From assembly GCA_012295275.1 (NCBI GenBank), contig CM022670.1, forward strand, positions 3,110,835-3,135,834: a stretch of 25,000 nt of DNA. The letters are read 5' to 3'. Source of the DNA: Chrysomallon squamiferum. Lineage: Eukaryota > Mollusca > Gastropoda > Neomphalida > Peltospiridae. The translations under genes and the position numbers were made by a program. Shown one piece after another: positions 11,374 to 22,799 of the stretch (its first letter is position 1; each line of letters opens with the position of its first letter). The notes below the pieces were generated by a model. It was given only the letters and a program-made list of their open reading frames with translations. It was not told where the DNA came from and did not search any database.

Positions 11374-12475
11374 CAAATATTGGCATTATAAAACTGTAAT
11401 AGTTTTTCTAAAATCTCCAAATGCATCTTTATTGTAATGGTTTGATCGTAATAACATCTGAAAAAAAATCTTAACTATAGTTTCGAAAATTTAATATTGC
11501 AAAATCGCTAGAGTATTTTTTCTTCGATTGTTTTATTTGAAGAATATTGCTCCTTGTCCTGTCAAATAGCAATCTGTAGTTTATTGTACCCCTAAGCATG
11601 TTAACATTTTTTTTTGTATTCACTTGAAGAAGTATTCCGAAATCAACACGATATTTTAATATAAAGTTTTAAAAAAAAATCTGATATTCAGCAACTTTCA
11701 TATCGTTACAAAAAGTCTGATTCATCAATAGTTAATTGTATGGCCTTGTTTGCTATGGTGTATGCTTTTTTGAGAGTGCATGTACAAGACGCCATATTGT
11801 TAATCGTTAAACCACATCTTTCCAACTCTTACTTTCAAAAAGAAATTTCAGTTAAAGATTTTTTTTTTTTTTTCTTAATCTTTGTAAAGGTTTCTTTTAC
11901 ATCTAATCAGCAGCACATTTTGTAAACGAATTAATGAAGTGTACGGGTATTTCCGTAGACTACGAACACTTCCGACAGCTTCCGAAATCAAGACGTACTT
12001 GATATTTTAACACTAAGGAGTTCCGTGGTGTGGTTTTCAAAAGCAATCGCTTTTAAATTAAGAATTGATTATCCCAGGCTGAAACCGTGCAGCCAGTTTG
12101 TTATATAATGTGGCTCAGGTCCAATGGCCTTTAATTTTTAAACATATCTGTATGGATATGTGTTGAATAGAAGACATTAAGTATATTTCTCTCCAGCATG
12201 CATCACGCTGTTTCTTGTTGCTGCAAACCTGATCCGTCTCACTTTGTAACACGCAGTCCCACTCAGTCTCACTCCATTATATTCTGTCAGGCGTCTCAGT
12301 TGTAATGAAACAAACTTAACTCGTATTTATTAAGAATCTAGCTGTCCACGTCAAACTAATGTAGCATTGTTATTAGTAAAAACAAATATAAAACAAAAAC
12401 AAAAAAATGTTTTTTTTGATGCTAATAACCTTCAAATGCATGCCCCAGACTTGCCGGATAAATAGTCTACGACTC

Positions 12476-12790
12476 CGTTTACTACGACTACTGTGTCTGC
12501 TTCATCTACCACTGCTACAATTGCCTCTGCTGCTACTACTACTCTACTACTGTTATGTCTATTATTGCTGCCTCTACTACTGCTTTTATTTCTGCTATTA
12601 TTGCGTCTATTACTACTACTGCTTGTGCTACCACTATTACTGTTCTCTTTATTATCACTACAACAATTAGTTACTACTACTACTGCTGTTACTATTACTT
12701 CAACTACTGCTTTACGAGAAATACCGATACCATATCTAATATAATTGTTGCTGCTACAAGTATTGTGTTACTGTCTGCTACAACCTCGAT
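12476..12790. repeat. Degenerate TAC/CTG/TTA triplet tract
   Basis: About 300 bp of imperfect pyrimidine-rich triplets (CTA, CTG, TTA, ACT). It is open in several frames on the + strand because stop triplets are rare in it, giving spurious Leu-, Tyr- and Thr-rich ORFs. Confidence 0.85.
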
Positions 12791-13261
12791 CACGTCCTTA
12801 TCTACTACAGTTACAGATCAGCGACTCCATTGTACATTGGAAAATTGTTTTCTGTATTACATTCTTATTCTTCATCTTTTTTTCAGAAATGAAGTAAGCT
12901 CACATTTGACATTTTAAAATAAAACGTAGTCGTATTAAAATAACAACGAAAGGAACAAAAGAAATGATCCCATTGCCTGTGTCATGATATTTACTGCATT
13001 CGACTGACTTGGTTCTTACTGACTTGAAGCCAGTATCAAAATAACGTTAGCTCCGTTAATGGCGTTTTCTGTTTGTCACGCACAATGTTAAAACTGCGTT
13101 CAGGTCTGGATTATAAGGTTAAGGAGTTTTGTAGGCAAGAACTCTCTGACAAGCAGAAAAATATATTTTACCAAATAAATGCAACTACACGTTCATTGTA
13201 CGTTGGTGTTTTGGTTATTAGTAATATCTGGTCTCTAGAAATGTATTTTATTTAGTTTACT

Positions 13262-13765
13262 GCTATTCTACCACCACTATTACTACTATTACTACATTAC
13301 TATTATTACTACATTACTATTACTACTTACTATTACTACTATTACTATTACTTACTATTATTACTATTACTACTATTACTACTATTACTACATTACTATT
13401 ACTACATTACTATTACTACTATTACTACATTACTATTACTACTATTACTACATTACTATTACTACTATTACTACATTACTGTTACTACTATTGCTACTAT
13501 TACTACATTACTGTTACTACTATTGCTACTATTACTACATTACTGTTACTACTATTGCTACTATTACTACATTACTGCTACTACTATTGCTACTATTACT
13601 ATTACTACTATTACTACATTACTATTACTATTACTACACTATTTTCTTCACTATAACTTCTTTCTTCTTACGCCGTTTCCTATTTTTGCTCCTTCCTATT
13701 ACTGTTATTAGTGATAGTAGTAGCAATAGTAGTACAATGCTTGTAGTAGTAGTAGTAGTAGTTAC
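13262..13765. repeat. TAC/ATT triplet minisatellite followed by inverted TAG tract
   Basis: 13262-13640 is a nearly continuous array of ACTATT, ACTACATT and CTACTATTGCT motifs. Around 13480-13590 it becomes a higher-order repeat of about 31-33 bp (pattern ATTACTACATTACTGTTACT then ACTATTGCT). After a 70-bp pyrimidine-rich spacer, 13711-13762 contains the complementary orientation (GTAGTAGTAGT), so the two parts can pair. Confidence 0.9.
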
Positions 13766-13884
13766 AGTTATTTTCACTATAATCAAGACGTCTGAAGTGA
13801 CCATCAACGACATCATCTGCCTTCTTTTCGATACTTCATTTTAATGTTTTAACCTACTGATTTACGCAGCACAAAACAATTAGT

Positions 13885-13885
<1 letters not shown>

Positions 13886-13915
<30 letters not shown>
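13886..13915. repeat. Poly(A) run, 30 nt
   Basis: Pure A run, the longest in the window. No retroelement body recognised upstream. Confidence 0.93.
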
Positions 13916-13916
<1 letters not shown>

Positions 13917-14396
13917 GTTAATTAATAACTACTCTTTTCAATAAAAAACAACAACAGTTGACACATCGCTCTGGTCGTTCACATAACTCTCTCCACTTCC
14001 AGCCTCCGCTAATACAATTTGCATCATGTGAAAATACATCACTCTCGCCGTTCTTAGCTGCTTGTGTAACGTAATAACGACAATTACCACTAAGACAAGA
14101 TCGCGACTCTTGTTCGCCTCAGTGAACAATTTCGCTACGTCTGGCCTGGTCTTGTCAGAAGCTAGATACAGCCACTCGACAAGAACCAGTTACATAAGGA
14201 CGAGTTAACAAATTACACAGCTACGTTCAGATATACTGCTCGCGATTATTCATTATTTATTAACACGACGGTATATTATGATCAGCTCAGTTCATCTATG
14301 TCTTTACAAAAATTTCACGATTCAAATATGTTCGGTATTCGGCTCAATAATGCATTGTAGTTCTTAAAACTGTTGATGGTGCAGTTAAGTTCGCAT

Positions 14397-14500
14397 CAGC
14401 TCCCACTACGTGTTAATAAGATTTTTACAGTTCGGAACTGGGCACGATTCTACTTCAGCTGTCTTAGGCGTTAATAAGATCCTGCGGTGAACTGTTTTGG
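14397..14500. repeat. Two diverged copies of a roughly 58-bp direct repeat
   Basis: TCAGCT...GTTAATAAGAT...GAACTG occurs twice: the shared GTTAATAAGAT cores are at 14412-14422 and 14470-14480, each preceded by TCAGCT and followed by GAACTG. The first copy also contains the palindrome CAGTTCGGAACTG. Function unknown. Confidence 0.6.
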
Positions 14501-14728
14501 TTATGTAGAATGTTTAGCTATCTTCAGAAGCGTTGTGTGTCAGTTATCAAATCGTTTTGTTGTAACTCAGCTTCTCTCCGCGACTGTTAACGAGACAGTG
14601 TAGTTTATTCACTTGTTCTTGAATAAATTAGCTGATTGTTCAGTGAACTTCAGCCAGTGTGTAACAGTTAACTTGAGATATTCATGTTTAATTTACAAGA
14701 ATGCCACAAAGTATCTGCCGTCATATTT

Positions 14729-14960
<232 letters not shown>

Positions 14961-15942
14961 TCGATATAGAATACACTTTTTCATTTGCTCGTCAACTTAC
15001 ACAAATATACATAAAGAGATATACACAAATCATTTTTTATTACTTCTATCTTGTACTTTTCTCCTTCTCTCATCTTCATTCTGACTCTGTAATTTCTTCT
15101 ACTAAAAAGAATTTTAAATTAATTCTACTAAAAACAAAAACTTCAAACAATTATTTAACTTTACAAAAAAAAAATGGATTACTTTATTCGTTTTTTTCAT
15201 CCTAATAATTAGTTTTCGAAAACGTTTCGCCTTTGGCAACTTTTATTACACATTTATTAAAAATTGTGATATGAAAAAAATTTGCAATATATTTAATTAT
15301 TTCTTCTTTATTTCAGTTAATTGTAGCTTGTACTTAAACCAATATCGGACCAAATGTTATATATATATATATAATTATTACGTGGCCTTTGGATGTCTTG
15401 TTTTCTGTATGATTTTTTTTTTTTTGGTGGGGGGCCGTATTTTAATGTCTAGACTATACTGAAGATCTATGATGTGTATAATATCAAAGCAAAAATTATC
15501 TTTCTTATATAAATATATTTGCACACCTATGCCAGAAATAAATTTAATTAATATATGTATGATACACGTACTTTTACGTTTTACTTATGTTGTAATCAGA
15601 ATTCACACCATTGTTTGTTGTCACAGTATTCACCTCTAGTATATCCCACAATTTCTTTGTACGAAATTTCTATTTTGGGCCTTCTCCATGTTTATGTCTG
15701 ATATTAAATAAAGGTTGAGAATCACACATCGTTACAAATCAGATGAATTTAATTAAAAATTCATAATTAAACGCCATTTGATAATGAAACACGTATAATT
15801 AATATGAAAATGACTGCGACATGTATTAAAACCAATTAATATTTATTGGAATTATTGACTGCGTAAAACATTCTAAAGGTGACGTAATATGGCATAACCT
15901 TACTTAACAGTTTTAGACCTGATTAACTTCCAAATTAATACT

Positions 15943-16002
15943 GCTACTGTGACTACTATTATTGCTACTACTACTATTACTACTACTACTACTGCTACTA
16001 CC

Positions 16003-16040
<38 letters not shown>

Positions 16041-16045
16041 CGATG
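15943..16045. repeat. TAC triplets followed by (TAA)n
   Basis: Imperfect TAC/TAT triplets to about 16002, then a clean AAT array (16002-16038). On the minus strand it reads as poly-Ile and poly-Ser. Confidence 0.92.
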
Positions 16046-16124
16046 ATTCTGAAACACTTTTTCAGTATTACATACATAGACACCTGTAACAACACAAAAA
16101 TAAAAATATCCACATTATATACAT

Positions 16125-16235
16125 AACGTCAGAAACACAAATACAGTATTCGCATATACAAATACACAGACATACACCCTAACACACAGATATACACACA
16201 CACACACATACAAATACATGCACCGATAAACATAC
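16125..16235. repeat. Degenerate ACA/ATAC tract with a (CA)n core
   Basis: Imperfect ACAC and ATACA units with a short pure CA run near 16194-16208. Confidence 0.85.
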
Positions 16236-16538
16236 AAGCATTATTTTCTTGCAGTCACAAAGTAACGGTACTGTTGTCAACAGAGTCTGGAAGAACGTAT
16301 TCTCGAATCATGTTAAAATATTGTCGACGCCTAATCTCGAGCAGTTGTCTAGTAACATAATCCACTTAGCTGCCGTACTGTGTCGTTTTCGATCTCACCT
16401 AATTCAGTTATCGCTGACAACAGAAAGACGTATGGTAATATTATAATCATGCGACTAAGGCGGACAGAGATGCCTTACAGTGAAAAGGATTCTTGGAGAC
16501 GAGAGTGTTAAAACATTCGTTTAATTTACATGAGTGGT

Positions 16539-16540
<2 letters not shown>

Positions 16541-16629
<89 letters not shown>

Positions 16630-16660
16630 CACAGATAGAAAGATAGAGGCAGAGACAGAG
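16541..16660. repeat. (TG)18 followed by (AG)n compound microsatellite
   Basis: TG units at 16541-16577, a CTC junction, pure AG at 16581-16623, then imperfect AGACAGA to about 16660. It lies within the last 300 bp of intron 1. The TG tract is complementary to the CA tract at 16722-16755. Confidence 0.97.
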
Positions 16661-16720
16661 CTTAGACATAAATAACAGTATAAATATATGATCAGAGATG
16701 TGTCATCTTAAGTAAACACA

Positions 16721-16721
<1 letters not shown>

Positions 16722-16755
<34 letters not shown>
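16722..16755. repeat. (CA)17 microsatellite just upstream of exon 2
   Basis: 34 bp of pure AC units ending 57 bp before exon 2. In RNA, intronic CA tracts are known binding sites for hnRNP L-type splicing factors (family knowledge); a role here is inference. Confidence 0.95.
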
Positions 16756-16757
<2 letters not shown>

Positions 16758-16812
16758 AAACACTGAAATAAACACATTTAATATTCATGCTTGTTTTATT
16801 TTTTTTTTTCAG

Positions 16813-16883
16813 TATGGCTTTGTGTGCAGGTCTGTAATGAACTTGATCAACATGCACGAACCACGAATTCTTGACAAACTCAG
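16813..16883 (+). CDS. Exon 2: start of the HNOB domain of soluble guanylate cyclase alpha
   Basis: A 71-nt exon with a strong acceptor (long T tract then CAG at 16810-16812) and the donor AG|GTATGT. Read in phase 0 after exon 1 it gives YGFVCRSVMNLINMHEPRI then LDKL, with two bases left for the next codon. YGFV is the hallmark opening of HNOB domains (MYGFV in beta-1, MYGLL in related cyclases); the following helix matches the first helix of the domain. The preceding TLIIPA is consistent with the LIFPEF segment I recall in vertebrate alpha-1. Because 71 is not a multiple of three, skipping this exon would break the frame. It is flanked by complementary CA and GT tracts. Confidence 0.88.
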
Positions 16884-16948
16884 GTATGTAGACTGTTATG
16901 TAATATACACAATCATTATACAGAATGCTGAACATTGAAATCAATGGA

Positions 16949-16991
16949 ATGTGTGTATGTGTGTATGTGTGTGCATGTGTGTGAGTGTGTA

Positions 16992-17039
<48 letters not shown>
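16949..17039. repeat. (GT)n followed by (AT)n, 65 bp after exon 2
   Basis: GT units with TAT, GCA and GAG interruptions at 16949-16991, pure GT to 17010, then AT units at 17011-17039. The AT part is self-complementary. Confidence 0.95.
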
Positions 17040-17042
<3 letters not shown>

Positions 17043-17619
17043 GTTTCACAATAATTTACTTTAAAAATGTTGACTACAGTGTCATCCCATTACGATTGCC
17101 TAATACCCCATGTTACACTAGATATTTAGATTTTGTAATTCTCCAAGATATTATTATCGTCAGCAGCGAAAAATGACGGCTCTGGGTTTTGGATTTCAGT
17201 TAGAAATTCCTTAAAGCTAAATGACATTTTTATTGTATGCGAGATCAATCTGCTGGCCGTGATTTCTTCCATGGTCATGCTGTTTCTTGATCGAATTGCA
17301 ATGCCTGCAGTCGCCCCTAGAGATTTTTTTTAGAAGCTCGTGAAATTAAAACACAGTTCCTAGCTCGTGTTTGTTTGTGTGTGGGATGATGTTCTGTCTG
17401 TGTATGCAAACTGCCTTGAGAAGACTTCAAGTCGAATACGTTTTATTTGTACTGGGAGATTTTCCAATCATCATTGTTGGCTCATTGTGAGCAAGAACTA
17501 CACGTATTTTTTTTATATATATCGTTTTCCTAATTTTTAAAATTTTTAAAGTTTGTATTTTTTTTTTCTTAAATTACATTATTTAAGATTAGACTGAGGC
17601 TGACAATGTTTAAATTTTA

Positions 17620-18470
17620 ACAAACAACGTATAGTATAGTGTTCGCAAAAAAATAGGGAACGTTGGTTGCTGTATCTTAACATCAAGTGAAAGTGTAAAA
17701 TTATTTAATAATAATTGTTATTTTAAAATCCTCTTGCTTTTTTATCAGTGTAAAATTAACGATTTTGTTTAGCGTTCGATTCAAGTTTGTTTTCGTCTAA
17801 AACATTAATCGTTAATTTATACTGATCTCAAAAAGTAGGGATCACTGGTTTACATATCTAAACATTTCAGTGAAGATGGGATATTATTTATTAATAATAT
17901 TTGTTGTAGTTGTTGTTGTTGTTGTTTTTCTTCCACAGAAAAATTTAAAATATTATTTGATATCCGTTTTCATGTTTGTTTCTATGTCAGACGTTGATAC
18001 TTGCAAAGCTAATAAAACAAATGTATAGTACTCACAAAATGTAACGCACACTAATTCAAATAATAACTGCATGAAGAATATAGTATCATTTATGATCTAT
18101 TATTAACATAGTCAGTTAATAGAAAATAAATGTCATATTTAATTGTAGCTTAAAGATCGAAATTCAGAGATAATTCTAGATTTATGTATTTAGTTATTGT
18201 ATGACAGTGTTTATGATAATAATCTACGACTGAACATTTTGATTAAACGGTAATTCCACATTTATTAAAATGTGATATTTACTTTGGACTTGATGACCGG
18301 TTCTCAGATTCAGTTCGTAAGATATATCGTTTACTTTGTTATTGTATAATGATTCGTCAGTATGACGTAACATATTAATTGATAACAATAGTCCAGAATG
18401 ATCGGATTAATAAACACATCTGATATTTATTAAAATACGACATTTATTTTCATAAATTATATTTAATTAA
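17620..18470. repeat. Decayed satellite-like tandem repeat in intron 2
   Basis: By eye, several segments resemble each other. Segments near 17632, 17820 and 18023 share a TATAGTG/ATACTG/TATAGTA start, a CAAAAA(A)TAGGGA-type core and later TTATTTAATAATAAT-type sequence, at a period of about 190-200 bp. A second pair, ACATTTATTAAAATGTGATATTTACTTT near 18256 and a variant near 18424, is about 168 bp apart. Identity is low and part may be AT-rich coincidence. Confidence 0.35.

Positions 18471-18473
<3 letters not shown>

Positions 18474-18551
<78 letters not shown>
18474..18551. repeat. (AC)31 followed by (AT)n compound microsatellite
   Basis: 63 bp of pure AC, then AT units. The poly-Val/Cys ORF on the minus strand is an artefact. 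Confidence 0.97.
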
Positions 18552-18717
18552 TGAACTGTATTTACTGAACCAGTACATGAGAACAATAGTTCAGATCTGA
18601 GAGTTTTGATATTGGTTAAAAATCTATTGTAAAAATCCTCATGAGTAGAACTACTCACTAAAATTTTAATGTCTGAAATTCCAAATTTCCACCTATTTCC
18701 TATTCACATTATGTTAA

Positions 18718-19281
18718 ATGAGTTTGTTTTATTCTGTCCGGCAAACAGAGAGTGTACACGGAAAATGTTTTTCGCGTCAATTTTACGAGACCGTTATTGA
18801 CAATATTTCAAACGTCTGTTTTGAAAGTCACGACTGCATCCTAACTGAATTTCAGAATTATAAAAATAAAAGTGAAATATATAAGGTGTTTTTGATAGTA
18901 ACATGTTTTAACATACAAGGCAGAAACGGTCTAAGAATTACTGCTAAGATTAATCTCTTTCATAATTTGCTTTCAAAAATACATTATGATTTTATTGTCT
19001 TTTATTCCCTATATCATCATAATTTGTTTCTCTTTTATCTTCTCATTTTGACATCTCCCAGTTTTAAATTACGTATATCCAATTGTTTACTTATTCATTT
19101 AGGAAGTAAGTCTACCTGTGTACATATATATAACAAATATAGAAGCTTGAATTTAATGCCGAATACGGTAATGAGGTGTGTAGAATTGATTTCCTATTGT
19201 TTGTCTACCTTTTCTCTTCAAAGCATTGTCGATGCCGCTTGTAAGATAATGAGCATTATGATAGTAAACCTTCAAGGTTAA
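18718..19281 (+). other. Unassigned 187-codon ORF inside intron 2
   Basis: ATG 18718 opens 187 codons without a stop in sequence of roughly one-third G+C, longer than any repeat-free ORF elsewhere in the window. It is not low-complexity. It begins MSLFYSVRQTESVHGKC, has a hydrophobic stretch around residues 88-115 (FIVFYSLYHHNLFLFYLLIL) and ends with SIMIVNLQG. I recognise no domain, transposase, reverse transcriptase or protease motif, and no upstream promoter. It lies in the sense strand of intron 2 and does not extend either flanking exon. It could be chance, a decayed mobile-element fragment or a nested gene. Confidence 0.2.
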
Positions 19282-19934
19282 TTCGATATTAATAGTATTT
19301 TTGTATAGTAAAGAAAAAGAGCAAAAAATCACTATAACGAACCCCTGCTTGTTGACATTCAATTTACTTTCATTATTTGACGTCTTGCTTTAGTTTATGT
19401 TTGATATATAATAGAGATATTGATTATTTATTTAATGATATATCAACATATTTGACGGCTACTAGAAATTTGGAGTCTGATGTATGTCTTGTGTTAATTA
19501 ACAAGGTCGGGGAAGAAACATCCGTTATTTCCAGACAATGTGCTAATTTGTATGTACGTGTCTGTATATATGTATGTGTGTGCGTGCTCATACAGTAATG
19601 TGTATGTAGATACAAGTTATTAAGTGAGTATATGTTCTTACTGATAAGAATCATACCATACAGAGACAAACATGCCTCAGTCTAACTGATAAACCGTTTA
19701 AGAAACACTGAACAGATTTGGGGCATTATTAAGTCCAAATACAAGTCACGAAATACTGACCTAAATGAAAAACAGTTCATATATTTACTCGTAATATAAA
19801 TCCTTACATCAGCTAGACATTAACTTTTCACTAACTTATTTTCTATGAAGCCTTCTTTTTCACAGTTAGTAAAGTTGTCTGATGTCAGAATAATAATGTA
19901 GTGTTTTATTAATACTTTATGTTGTCATTTTTAG

Positions 19935-20056
19935 ATTAGAACCTTGGTTTCCTGGAGAAACGTTTGTTATCAGTTTTCAAGATCCGGTTCTACGTCACGA
20001 CACAATTCAAGATGACCTCATTATAGAAATCTCCAAATCGTGTGTTCGACATCTAG
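19935..20056 (+). CDS. Exon 3: central HNOB segment of soluble guanylate cyclase alpha
   Basis: A 122-nt exon between CATTTTTAG and the donor G|GTACGT. The first base completes an Arg codon with AG from exon 2. Then follow 40 codons, LEPWFPGETFVISFQDPVLR to DDLIIEISKSCVRHL, and one base is left for exon 4. This matches the HNOB segment between helix 1 and the helix before the MFG/LGYEYF motif: the W, the F(V/L)I/V strand, the Tyr/Asp-rich turn, then the helix that in beta-1 reads LVAAASKVLNL. There is no stop in the joined frame; the other two frames contain stops. The donor is followed almost at once by a TGCG repeat (20067-20092). Confidence 0.88.
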
Positions 20057-20066
20057 GTACGTATTA

Positions 20067-20092
20067 ATTGTGTGCGTGCGTGCGTGCGTGTG
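20067..20092. repeat. (TGCG)n tetranucleotide
   Basis: About five GTGC/TGCG units, starting 10 bp inside intron 3 and therefore next to the 5' splice site. Confidence 0.85.
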
Positions 20093-21054
20093 ACTCTGGG
20101 TGTCTGGACTGTTTCACAAAAGCCTGCAGTCGTTTCTTTGTGTCTAACAAGCAGATGACAATCCTGAAAAATTAATAAACACCCATCTGATGTTCAGTAT
20201 TTATCCCAGCTGAAATATAATGGTTCAAATTTTTGCGTTTATTTATAATATTATATCTGTATATCAAGAATTTGTATTGTTTTAAAATAGCGAAGTTTAG
20301 AATAAATGTTATCGTCTGTCACGATTATATGCCATGAATCAAAGTACGTAGAGTTATGAATATTATCGTGTACTACTCTGAATGATGAAATATCTAAGTG
20401 TTCTAGAAATGATATACTTCGTGACAGATATCATGTTATCATAAAAAAATAAAACAGTAAAAGTCGTGTAGACAGCAGACTAAATACATATTTGCTACGT
20501 TTTTAACAACACCATAAACATTCACAAATCAAAGATCAAATTATGTTCTGTGTATTTGTCAATAGAAAAAAAGAAGAAAAAAAAAGTGTCAAATAAAACG
20601 CTGATACAGTTAACAATTTGCATACCTTTCATCTTCTTACCAGTGAGAACTGATAATGCTTCCACTTTACATCTAATAGGACATGTTACTGTAGTTCATT
20701 ATTTACTAACAAGAACAAGTGATGTCATTTAAATATCTGAGAACAAGGATAATTCAGTCTCAACTAGAAAATGTTTGTGTTGTGTTTTCTTGTGCACCCC
20801 ACTCTTATAATGCAAATCACTAAAAATGTTTTATAGATACAATTAAAGACGTGATTAATTAAAAATGAGAAAAATTTTTTTTTTTATCTATGCAAAAGTA
20901 TGTCCTCCGGTTGAAACTGTGTAATTCGGTAATAATGAAAATGAAAGCAGTTTAAATATAAAGAAAGTGATTATCAGAAAACAAAAGAAAATATTGTAAA
21001 TGAAAATATGGCAAAGAAATGTGAAATCGTAATACAAATATCCTGAAAAAGCAT

Positions 21055-21255
21055 TTAAGACGATAATATATAGATATACATACATATAAACATACGCACA
21101 TAGGCAGATATGTACAAACACATGAATATGCATACACATACACATACAGACATACATGCAAAGCCACATACATAACATACATACACGCACATACATATAT
21201 ATACATACATACATATCATCATCATACATATACAGATACACACACACATACACAA
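21055..21255. repeat. Degenerate (ACAT)n tract
   Basis: About 200 bp of imperfect ATAC, ACAT and CACA units. The overlapping Tyr/Cys/Met/Val-rich minus-strand ORFs are repeat translation. Confidence 0.88.
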
Positions 21256-21893
21256 CATACTACTTTAATCTTCACACACATAACAGTTAACTGACACCTT
21301 ATTCCAGTCCCATATTCTACTCATTACCTGTTTCTCTTTATTATTTTCACTTTTTAATCACACGCTATCTGTCACTTTATGGATTCATCTTAAACACTGA
21401 TTTGCTTTTATTACCTAGAGGCCTTGCACACAAATTACTGAAATTACCTCCTTACGTATTCCACTTTCTGTACCAGTGCAAATAATCTTCTTGATAATAA
21501 CGTATCGCGCAATATCCTTGATATATATTATTTTAATACTAACAAAAGGATATTGCAGTTTTGGTCTCTTGATAAAATATGGTTTATTTTTGTCAGAAAT
21601 GTTTTGGGGTTTTTTTTGTTCTTAGTTTTGCTTTTAGTTTGATGTAAGCAAAATTAATATGCAAAACGTAGATATATATTTTCATATAACAAAATTTAGA
21701 TTAAACTTTATTTAAATTACTGTGATTATTTTCTTCATTTTAGGAAGTTCGATATTATTATTATTACTACAATCATTACCCTTATCTTTATCATTATTAT
21801 TAACAGTAGATGTAGATCAGATTCTTAAATTATATAACCATCAACATCGTCATCATTTTATTTTATTTTTTTTTTTATTTTTTTCTCCTTTTT

Positions 21894-21920
21894 TGTTGTT
21901 GTTGTTGTTGTTGTTGTTGT
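21894..21920. repeat. (TTG)9 microsatellite
   Basis: Nine TTG units inside a T-rich stretch (21857-21927). Confidence 0.9.
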
Positions 21921-22262
21921 TTTTTTACTTCTAACCATTTTCAATATCCAAGTCAATCAGAACATTGATACTGATCAAAGATCTTTTTATGTAATTCTGT
22001 ATTAAACTTTTAACTAATGATATAAAAGTTTTTCAATCTACATTTCCTTTCTTAATTCGTACGAAGTAAGTGAAGCGTGGAAAAGTTCTATAAGTTTAAA
22101 AAAAAAAACTCAAATAGCGAAAAAGATAATGGAAATAGTAATGAAAATGACATTTATAAAAACAGGAAATTATTGCCAAAACAAAAATAAGTTATTTGAT
22201 TTAGCAACGAAAGAAAACAAAAAATTAACACTCAAATTATATTTCTTCTTCTTCGTTATCTT

Positions 22263-22286
22263 TCATCATCATCATCATCATCATCA

Positions 22287-22327
<41 letters not shown>

Positions 22328-22420
22328 TATGGCAGCATTAGACAAATTAGTAGTAGTATTAGCCGTAGTAGCTGCAGTGGTAGCAGTAGAAGTAATAGGT
22401 GTAGCAGTAGTAGTATAAAA
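22263..22420. repeat. (CAT)n, (TTA)n then degenerate (GTA)n
   Basis: CAT units at about 22263-22290 pass directly into TTA units to 22327. After 18 bp a GTA/GCA-rich tract runs to 22420. Confidence 0.92.
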
Positions 22421-22729
22421 TGATTCACTGTAGAGATGAAGTAGAAATCAGTAATATATCCAGATGATCAAATGACTGAATCACTTTTTGTTATTACTGT
22501 ATCTCCAGTATGCAGGTTACAGTTCACTAACAATAAACTCCAGTTTAATACGATGTGAAGAATATTAACGTTTATATATTGCGCTACCCAGAAAGGCATG
22601 GATTTTCTTTTCACCTTTTGGTATCAGATAAAGCAAACAAAACTTTATATAAAATAATAAATTTCAGTTTAAATAACGTAAAGAAAATATTAAAATTTAA
22701 ATCATGTTGGATGTAAAAACCATAATTTC

Positions 22730-22751
22730 AAAAAAAAAAAAAAAAAAAAAA
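22730..22751. repeat. Poly(A) run, 22 nt
   Basis: Pure A run in intron 3, about 50 bp before the GC-richer island. Confidence 0.9.
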
Positions 22752-22799
22752 GATTTGAAAAATAATAATTTATACGCAATGATTAGGATATGACTGAAA

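Larger units (their letters stand above)
16884..19934 (+). other. Intron 2 (about 3.05 kb, phase 2)
   Basis: It runs from GTATGT to TTTTTAG. It contains a GT/AT compound repeat at its 5' end, a diverged satellite-like stretch (17620-18470), a CA/AT compound repeat (18474-18551) and an unexplained long ORF (18718-19281). The last 650 bp shows only degenerate GT/AT sequence and no gene. Confidence 0.87.

Noticed and set aside
12407-12917. Overlapping Leu/Tyr/Thr-rich ORFs
   Set aside because: Products of a decayed triplet repeat that lacks stop triplets on one strand.
13073-13255. 60-codon ORF with a moderately protein-like composition
   Set aside because: Short, no recognisable motif, and its length is within chance for this window. 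It does not fit the exon phases.
20316-20427. 9-bp inverted repeat CTGTCACGA / TCGTGACAG
   Set aside because: Isolated, with a loop of about 94 nt and no further pairing; plausible by chance.
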